Source: Auxenochlorella pyrenoidosa
Taxonomy: Eukaryota; Chlorophyta; Trebouxiophyceae; Chlorellales; Chlorellaceae
Reading direction: 5' to 3'
DNA length: 18,023 nt
Assembly (NCBI GenBank): GCA_001430745.1
Contig: KQ482042.1
Span: 2,837,700-2,855,722 of the forward strand
Shown: piece by piece, positions 8,790 to 15,496 of the stretch
Layout: the number at the start of each line of letters is the position of its first letter
How positions within the stretch are numbered: position 1 is the first letter of the stretch
The notes under the pieces: model-generated
The model's input: the letters and a program-made list of their open reading frames with translations, nothing else
Told to the model about the DNA's origin: nothing
Databases searched by the model: none
Position numbers and translations under genes: made by a program

Positions 8790-10697
8790 AGCGCTGTGAG
8801 TAGAGCAGGCACGTCAGGCGGTCCACGGCTGTGCACGGCAGGTTGCTGACCCTCTGCTCGCTTTCTGTCGCTGCAGGGAGCGGGCGCAACACACCATCGA
8901 GGTGAGAAGAAACAAAACCCTTGGGCGATCACCTCAAGGGGGCCGCAGCCGTCACGGCTCAAGCCGCCGCCGCTGACGGCAGTCCTGCTCCGTTCAGTGT
9001 GTTCTATCTGCGTTATGCTCACCCCTGCCGCTGCCAATCTTGCCCTCTGCTGCCCTGCTGCTTGTGCGCAGGACTTTGTACAGACCTACTTTCCGCTGCA
9101 TGGCCTCGACCCATTAAAGGCAAGAAGCTGTTGGTGTGCGCTACGCGCGCTTGCGGGCGCTACCTCAAGCCCTTGCCTCAAGTGCCCGCCAGCCCTGCTT
9201 ACTTTCCCCCGCCCTCGACCCTCTGCAGGACTTCTTGAGGTGGTGGCACCTGCTCGTGTTTGTGGAGGGGGCCATCTATCAGGCAGACGAGGACAATGAG
9301 CAGGCGGCGGGCGGCACAGCCGGTGGCGAGACGGCTGCCGCGCCGGCCAGCACAGGCAAAGGCGGGCGGGGCGGCACAGGGGGAAGCGTTGCGATCAGCA
9401 GCATGCTGCCGTTGAAAGGCGCCAAGTGCGAGCTCATTTGCATGCTGTTGCCCTGCTGTCGCCGCCGCCATGTGCAACACCTGCCGTGCTGAAGCGTGCG
9501 CAGGGCTAGGGGCAGTTGAGGCGGTGCTGCGCGAGCGCGGCCTGCTGACAGAGGGCGTGCGGTGGGAGCTGCTGGCAGGACAGCAGTACTGGCGCGAGGA
9601 GAGGCGGCTCTGTGCGCTCATGCGGCGACGGCCCACGGTGCCGCCGGGCGGGCACGCCGACGACTGCGGGTTCACTGCCGACGAGGTGCTGGCCGCCTCG
9701 GCCGCCAAGTCGTTCGACTACCGGTGGGCAGGGCGGCGTGGGGTGGGGGGTTGGGGGAAGGGGGGCCGGACTGCAGGGTGCGTTGACATGCAGCAGGCAG
9801 TCTGCGTTGGGAGCGCAATGCATGGCTGGCGGGGCGCAAGCTGCTGCGGGTGCGCCCGGCATCAGCAAGCAGCGGTCGGGTGCCGCGTGCTGCCTGGTCT
9901 TGCAGTTGGCCTGCCCTTGCGCGCCGTGATGCTGGCCACCCAGACGGCTGGCCTGCCGATGCACTGGGCGTTGAGCCCCGCTTCTCGCAACCCTGCACAG
10001 CCTGATGTGCACAGGCCAGGCGGCGGGAAGGCAGGGGCCACCTGCATGCCCCAGCAACCCAGCACGCGCCCCCCCTCGTTTCCCCTCCTCGCAGGCTGCT
10101 CAACCACCTGCTGTATGCGCTGCGCGGGGTGCAGCCGGACGAGGCGGCGCTGGCCTTCCTGCGGGCCGATGAGCTGCTGGTGGACATGGGTGAGGGGCGG
10201 GGCCCTGCGCATTGAGGCGGGGGCTGCGCACTCCACCCGCAGCTGTGGGCCCTGCAACCCCTCCTTATGGGACTGCCACGCCTCAGGCTCCAGCCCCCCG
10301 GGCGCCTGCATGCCGCCGTGGGACGCAGAACCCGGCCACTGTGGCCTCGCGCCCCGCCGCCGCGCCGCGACTTTGCGCACCGTCCCCCCCCGGCCCCCCA
10401 GGCGACGACTTTTTGGACTACGAGGACGACATCACCGCCGCAGGCGGCGGCTCCTTCAACCTGCTGCGCTGCTTTGTGCACCTGTACGGCGAGGCGGCGC
10501 CCCTCCACCTGGCCCGGCGCATCGGCGAGCTGGAGGACGAGCGGGAGCGGCTGCTGGCGGCGCTGCCGGGCGAGCAGCGCCGCTTCCTGCGCCGGCGCCA
10601 GGTGGAGGCGGCCGAGGGCGAGGGCGAGGGCGCGCTGCAGTGGCAGGTGCCGCCCCTGGTGCTGGATGAAGCCGCCTTTCGCCGCCAGTTTGGCTGA
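8746..10697 (+). CDS. Conserved plant/green-algal protein of unknown function, all-helical, with an Asp-rich motif
   Basis: Seven exons: 8746-8795, 8877-8901 (25 nt), 9072-9119, 9229-9322, 9504-9723, 10095-10189, 10402-10697 (stop TGA), joining to 275 residues. I chose ATG 8746 because MSVGDAADRLCISFKAL runs into GTGAGT and joins ERAQHTIEDFVQTYFPLHGL in frame. Intron 9120-9228 has a GC donor (AAAG/GCAAGA). The 9322 donor and 9504 acceptor are chosen by phase and continuity and are the least certain. Recognisable blocks are DFLRWWHLLVFVEGAIYQAD, AVLRERGLL, QYWREERRLC, SFDYRLLNHLLYAL, DELLVDMGDDFLDYEDDI, FNLLRCFVHLYG and a charged helix (RRIGELEDERERLLAAL). The layout resembles a conserved plant protein I remember only as uncharacterised; I cannot verify that here. 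DDFLD resembles the DDxxD metal-binding motif of isoprenoid synthases, but the rest is not enough to assign that fold. There is no signal peptide or membrane segment. The 371-nt intron 9724-10094 holds nothing recognisable. Confidence 0.78.
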
Positions 10698-10965
10698 CCC
10701 CTGCCGGCCCCCCCGGCGGGTGCGCCCTCCTCCAGGGGTTGCACCGCCCCTCCCTTGTGCTGTGTGGCATGGGCACTGGTCTGCAGTCCCGCTGGCCACG
10801 CGGTCCTGCGTGTGCCACACATGTCGTTGTGAGCCGGAGTTTACAGCGATGCACCAGGCCATCCCTCCTGTGCGTGCATGCACACCTGAGCCGAGTGCGG
10901 AGCAGACACAGTTGATATGCTGCATTGAATGCACACCGACCGCGATTGCGGCAGCAGCAGCATCG
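10698..10965. other. Convergent intergenic region
   Basis: 268 bp between converging stops, probably both 3' UTRs. A minus-strand TGTAA is listed separately; no plus-strand TGTAA is seen for the gene ending at 10697. Confidence 0.6.
10841..10845 (-). terminator. Candidate poly(A) signal TGTAA for the GT49 gene
   Basis: TGTAA on the minus strand about 120 nt after the TAG at 10966, similar to the spacing at the p25-alpha gene. Confidence 0.5.
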
Positions 10966-13637
10966 CTACAGCTCCACGCGCCCCTGCTGCTGCTGCTGCG
11001 CTTCGAGAGCCGGCGGCGGCAGGTCGCAGCGCTCGGCGGCAAAGCTGGTGACGGGGGTGTAGTTGCCGGCAAGCAGGTCCTGCTGGAGCTGCCAGTAGAG
11101 GGCACCAATCTGCGTATGGAAGAACGGCCAGCCACCAAGTGGTTGGGGCGAGGGCAAGGCAGGGTGCGAGTGTGGAGGCAGCCAGAGGCAAGGCGGTGCG
11201 AGAGCACAGCAGCACTGTTTGGCAGCCAAGTGCGGGGGAAAGCGGGCCGAAGCACGACCAGCGTGCTGTGCAGGAGGCCGGGCGAACGTGGGGGGTGCAG
11301 GCGGTGCAAGGAAGCCAACCAGCTGCGTGCGCTGCAGGCGCCCCTGCAGGGGCGCAGGCGCGTGTTGCGCGCACCTTGCTGCCCTGCTCCCAGTTGTTGG
11401 CGTAGGTGGCATGGTAGGTGGGGGAGCGCTCGTGGGGTACGTGGACCAGGAATGCCTGGGGGTGCACCACAAAGGTGCCACCCCAGGACCAGAAGCAGCG
11501 GGCGTGGGTGACCTGCCGGGTTGGGCAGCGCAGCAGGGGGGCGAGGGCGGCAAGCGGGCGGCGCGGGACACCTTGGCTAGGGCTGTGTATTGAACCAAGT
11601 CGCGCTCAGCAACTGATTGGCGTGACCCGAGGTCCTGGGTTACACGGCATTCGAGTTTGCAACTCGGCAAGGGAATGCCTGCAAGGTCGCACACCGCTGT
11701 GCTGTGGCAGGCAGCAGGCATCCGCTGCCCCCACCAACCTTGTCAAATGCGTGTGCTCGGTACTGCTCATCGTACCAGGGGAGCAGGGTGCGGTTCACGA
11801 TGACATAAGGCTCATAATTCTGCACAGGAAGACGGGCGGGCCGGGCTGCGATGACCCAACGAGGCAGCAGCACAGAACAAGCTGCTGCAGCACTATGCCT
11901 GTGCCCTGCCTTCCCAGAGCTGCCGCGCATGACAGCCCAGCCCGGCCTGCACGGTGAGCCGCGCCCCGGGGCGGGGGGGGGGGGCAGGCTCACGCCCTCA
12001 AACGGGATGGCGTAGAAGTCGTCTGCCGCCGCCCACTTCTCGTACTGCGCCGCGCTGGAGGCCCGCGGCTCCTCCTTGGCTTTGACCACCAGCAGGCTGC
12101 CGTTGCGGAAGCTCTCCACCGCGCCAGCCTTGCCGCCTGCAGAGAAGGGCAAACCACAGCGGGCAGCGAGCACAGGGCGGGCTGGGCTGCGCTGCAGAGG
12201 CGCCCAGGATGTCGCCCCTGCAGTCCGAGCCCCCGCAACTCCATCCCACATATCAGGCCCACAAAGTGGGGGAGTGGGCGGTCCACAGCAGCGCTGGGGG
12301 CACCTGCCGCAGGGCCTCTCCGGTGTGCCCGCCCGTGCCCTCACCCGACACAGCTCGGAAGGCCGCCGCCCTGCCGACCGCCTCTGGGTGCGGCAGCTTC
12401 ACATGCCCCGTGACATCAAAGGGCGTCTCGAATGCCGGGAGCACCACTGCAGCGCCGGCCTCCAGCCAGGGGCGCATGGCAGCCCACCCCTTGGGGGTGC
12501 CCAGCTCCTCGGCAGCGCCCACCAGCAGGTCGACGTCGGCAATCAGCACCGCCTGCCAGGGCCAGGACTCAAAGGGTGCTTGGGGGATACAGCAACCGCC
12601 AGGCTCAGCCATGCCGGCGGTGTCGACGCATATGCCTCGTCGACGCAAGCTGCACAGCAGGCGCGCAAGCGGTGGCGCGCCCAGCCTGGCCCGCCCGGGC
12701 AGGCAGGTCCCCCGCTGTCAAGCCCCGCCTAGCTGCTGCCAGCGCACCTGGGTGGTCGCCAGCTGCAGCACCCGGTTCCTCATCGCGTTGAAGGGGTACA
12801 TGTGCGCCAGCGCCACCCCGTCACCCCCAAGGTCTTCCCTGTACAGCGCCAGCTGCAGGTGGCACCGCCCTGTAGGCAGGCAGCAGGGCCAGCAGGGAAC
12901 CGCGCTGTGTGTGTGTGTGTGTGTCTGTGTGTGCCGGCGGCGGCGCGACGAGCGACGGGGGCCCCCCGTGCCGGTCGCGTTTGTGTGCGTGGGAGGGGAG
13001 GGGGGGGGGGGGTACGGGCCCCCATGCCAAGCACTCAGCCCCAGCCGCTGCCTGGATGACGGAAGGCAGAAGAGGCGCCGGGACGTGGAGGGGGGGGGGG
13101 GGGGCAGGGGTCCACCCTCAGCGGGGTCCCACCTTCTCGCTGCATGAGGGCATGGAACCTGCCCAGCCGCTCCACCACCGACGTGAGCAGCAGCGGGGGC
13201 TGGCCGGGCGGGCGGCCCAGCAGGAAGCCGTACTGCGAGGGGACGTAGACCGCGGCCGCCAGCGGCAGCGGCCACGCCCTGCACTGGTTCTCCAGCTTGT
13301 CCAGCCTGGCGAGGAGGGGGGCCCAGGAAGCGCAGCTCACCCAGGTTTGCTGCCGCAGTAGGTGCAGCGCCGGCAGGTGAGCCCAGCAGGGGCACTGTCG
13401 CACCTACCTGTCCAGGCTCAGCTGCGAAACGAGGGTGACGCTGCGGTGATCTGCTGGCGGCGCCCCCCACTCTGCCACGAGGTCCAGGGCTGGTATGCGC
13501 TCCTCAGGGAGCGGCGGCCGGCAGCGGCGCTGCGCCGTCAGTAGCAGCGGGGGTGGCTCCCGGGTTTGGGCGGCGGCTGCCAATCGTAACGCCACCAGAG
13601 CTGCGAGTAACAGCGCTTGTCGCACGCTTTGAAGCAT
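10966..13637 (-). CDS. GT49-family (LARGE/B4GAT1-like) glycosyltransferase, secretory pathway
   Basis: Eight exons: 13637-13408, 13305-13133, 12869-12748, 12552-12345, 12136-11994, 11819-11739, 11512-11375, 11109-10966 (stop TAG), joining to 412 residues with all phases closing. The N-terminus (MLQSVRQALLLAALVALRLA) is a signal peptide or type II signal anchor. GT49-type blocks follow: SVTLVSQLSLDRLDKLENQC, AAVYVPSQYG, MYPFNAMRNRVLQLATTQ, AVLIADVDLLVG with the DVD metal-binding motif at residues 181-183, VVLPAFET, YEKWAAADDFYAIPFEG, NYEPYVIVNR and PWYDEQYRAHAFDK, then FVVHPQAFLVHVPHERS near residue 333, matching the end of LARGE and B4GAT1 catalytic domains. Those enzymes add glucuronic acid or N-acetylglucosamine to glycans in the Golgi; donor and acceptor here are unknown. 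NRT at residue 301 is an N-glycosylation sequon. The tail is Gln-rich and ends in RVEL. The exon 12552-12345 donor was set at TCG-G/GTGAGG because the later GTGCCC site breaks frame. Intron 12870-13132 contains simple repeats. Confidence 0.9.
11973..11984. repeat. Poly-G run of 12 (poly-C on the sense strand)
   Basis: Lies just inside the GT49 intron after the donor at 11993, so the transcript carries a C tract close to the 5' splice site. Confidence 0.8.
12906..12933. repeat. (TG)n microsatellite with one interruption
   Basis: About 28 bp of TG dinucleotides broken by a single C-T step, inside the GT49 intron 12870-13132; on the sense strand it is (CA)n, about 35 nt before the acceptor. Confidence 0.9.
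13000..13104. repeat. Two poly-G runs (13 and 15 bases) in a GT49 intron
   Basis: G runs at 13000-13012 and 13090-13104, both poly-C in the transcript. With the TG microsatellite they make this intron a simple-sequence cluster that may be length-polymorphic and hard to sequence. Confidence 0.85.
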
Positions 13638-15496
13638 CAGCTCAGTGTTGGGCTGGAGATGGGACTGCTCCCGGAGCAGGTTTCCGGCAGTCGCCTAGTC
13701 ACTCGGGTTGCAAAGCTGGAAGTGGAGTGCAAGAGTGAAACGCTGTGCCGGCATGCCGACGGGAACGTGTTGACAGCACAGTCGGCGGCGCATGGCCGCC
13801 AAGCAAACTCGGCTTGTGTTGCTCACCGATTGGCAGCCCCAGCCGGCACACTGCACATGCCTCGCCGTGTCACAAGGTTTGCATGGCAAGTTGATCATTC
13901 CACGGGCTTGCAACACCAGCGACAAGAAGCCATGTGCCACAGCCGGTGCGTTGGAGTGAGCGGGTTCAGGGCCATGCCACTCCTGGCATGAGGGAGGAGC
14001 TTCGCTCGTGCTGTGCTAGTCTCAGGCACTGGCAGACATCATTTGCCATCAGACAAGCCGGATCGCCGTCGAGTTTGGTGAGAATGGCCCTCGTGCACGC
14101 CCAATACGGGGGCCGGGGCGACCGTCCCGGAGCAGTAAGTCGGGGTCCCTACCTTGCGGTTGGGGTGCCCGATTCAAGGCGAGGCAAGCGGAAAAAAGAC
14201 GTGCCACCGGGGGCTGGCCGAGAACAACGAAAGGTTGCAGAGCAGGTGCAAGCAAGCTGTGGCTGACACTGACAGCTGTTGCTGACGCTGACCCGGAGCA
14301 GGCACACCGCACCCAACAGTGCAACACGCGGTGCAAGATGGCTGCTGCGGCACCGCCTGCTGTATGAACAAAACTCTAGCTATTCTCGAGAGATGTAGCA
14401 GCAGACTTTGTCGGTTAGCCGCAGCGCCAACAGGTTTGCAAACAGTGTAGCATGCAGCACGGCGCTGGATACTGGGCTACCGGCCTACACGCACCACCCC
14501 AGGACCTCCTGTCCTGGCCTCAAAGAACGGCTCGGTGTCCTCTAGGCCTGTGACCAGCCCTCTGTCGATCTTTTCTTCTCTGAGTGCACGCCAGCGGGAA
14601 GCTGAAGTGTACAGGGGGAGTGCTTTATAAATTCCAGCTGTGGCCGAAGTGCAGAAGTGCGGATCTCCCTCTGATTAGACACAGCTGGAATCCGTCACTT
14701 CCTGATGTAGGATTCGTGCTGGGAAGGCTGACACTAGAGTAAATGATTGGTGCTTGACGAACACAGGCCGCTGCTAAACCATAGGCACCAGCGATGCTGC
14801 CATCCTGGCAGGCCTGTCAACCCTGGTACCAATGCCCGCTGCCACAGCTGACCTGCCCTGCTTGGCAATTTCCCCACCTGGCAGCAATGGCAATCAAGCC
14901 ATCAAATCAGCTGTCTCTTGTACCAGCTTGCTCGCTCACCCGCAGATAAGGGGCGCCATCAGTTGCTGCACGGCTGGCAGCTCCCAGGTGCATGGTATCC
15001 CATGGTGTGTCTTTTGGAGTTGCCCTCCAGTTCCGGAATGGACATCTTTGCAGCCGAACAATAGCCATCCAAAGTGACATCTCACGCCGTATGAAGACCA
15101 CCCGTGGCAGAGGCGGGAAGAAGGTGAAAGGGAGAGAGGGCGTGGTTTGCATGAAATGCGGGGTGTGTCCGCTCCAAGCCCGCGCGGACCCGCGCCTTGT
15201 GCTCAATTCGACCTGTCCTTCTCGTCCCAGGGGGGCATGGTGAGTAACTAAGGAGTGGAGTGAGTAGTGCGGAGCTGAAGCGGCGAGCACTTGGGGTGCG
15301 TCCTCTGCGAGCCAGCGACACAACGCTCGGCCGTGGCCACCTGAAGGCCGCAATGTGTGTTCACAACGAATATCACGGCTACACGTCGTCTATGACGCCG
15401 TGGAAGTCCTAAAATAGTCCCACCATGACTGGCTACTGAGTTGCTCCATCCTCTGTTCCTTGGAATTCTGCAGCTCTTCTAGCCGACTACGCGACC
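13638..15496. other. 1.86-kb divergent intergenic region between the GT49 and collagen-like genes
   Basis: Open frames on both strands are short or start without ATG, and none shows a recognisable protein. The stretch 14370-14760 is less GC-rich and has no long ORF. It holds a TATA-like TTTATAAA (14624-14631), a 12-bp inverted repeat (14631-14691), a palindrome GTTTGCAAAC (14434-14443) and a 7-bp hairpin (CCAGGAC/GTCCTGG, 14499-14517). A strong donor-like GTGAGTAAC at 15240 follows CCCAG-GGGGGCATG and could mark a 5' UTR exon. I found no tRNA or snRNA. It probably holds both promoters and possibly a noncoding RNA. Confidence 0.5.
14631..14691. repeat. 12-bp perfect inverted repeat with 37-nt loop, next to a TATA-like box
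   Basis: ATTCCAGCTGTG at 14631-14642 and its exact complement at 14680-14691. The left arm overlaps the end of TTTATAAA. It could form an RNA hairpin or be a paired protein-binding site; there is no direct evidence for either. Confidence 0.55.

Noticed and set aside
9672..11318. 548-codon minus-strand open frame across gene 4 and the GT49 3' end
   Set aside because: Composition is Arg/Ser/Pro/Ala-rich as in GC-driven shadow frames, and it is antisense to well-supported exons; only its GT49-overlapping part is coding, in other frames.
11585..11685. Second tRNA-like stretch (TTGAACC, GCGCTCAG, ATTCGAGTTT) in a GT49 intron
   Set aside because: No cloverleaf could be drawn; stem pairing is not consistent.
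14049..14336. 95-codon minus-strand frame in the intergenic region
   Set aside because: No domain, no signal, no convincing splice partners.
14690..14740. C/D-box snoRNA candidate (CTGATGTA ... CTGA)
   Set aside because: The boxes are only about 20 nt apart, with no terminal stem and no recognisable guide.
15229..15248. CCCAG-GGGGGCATG-GTGAGTAAC as a coding first exon
   Set aside because: A start codon directly followed by the donor gives phase 0, which does not fit the signal-peptide exon at 15497 that already has its own ATG. It may be a 5' UTR exon at best.
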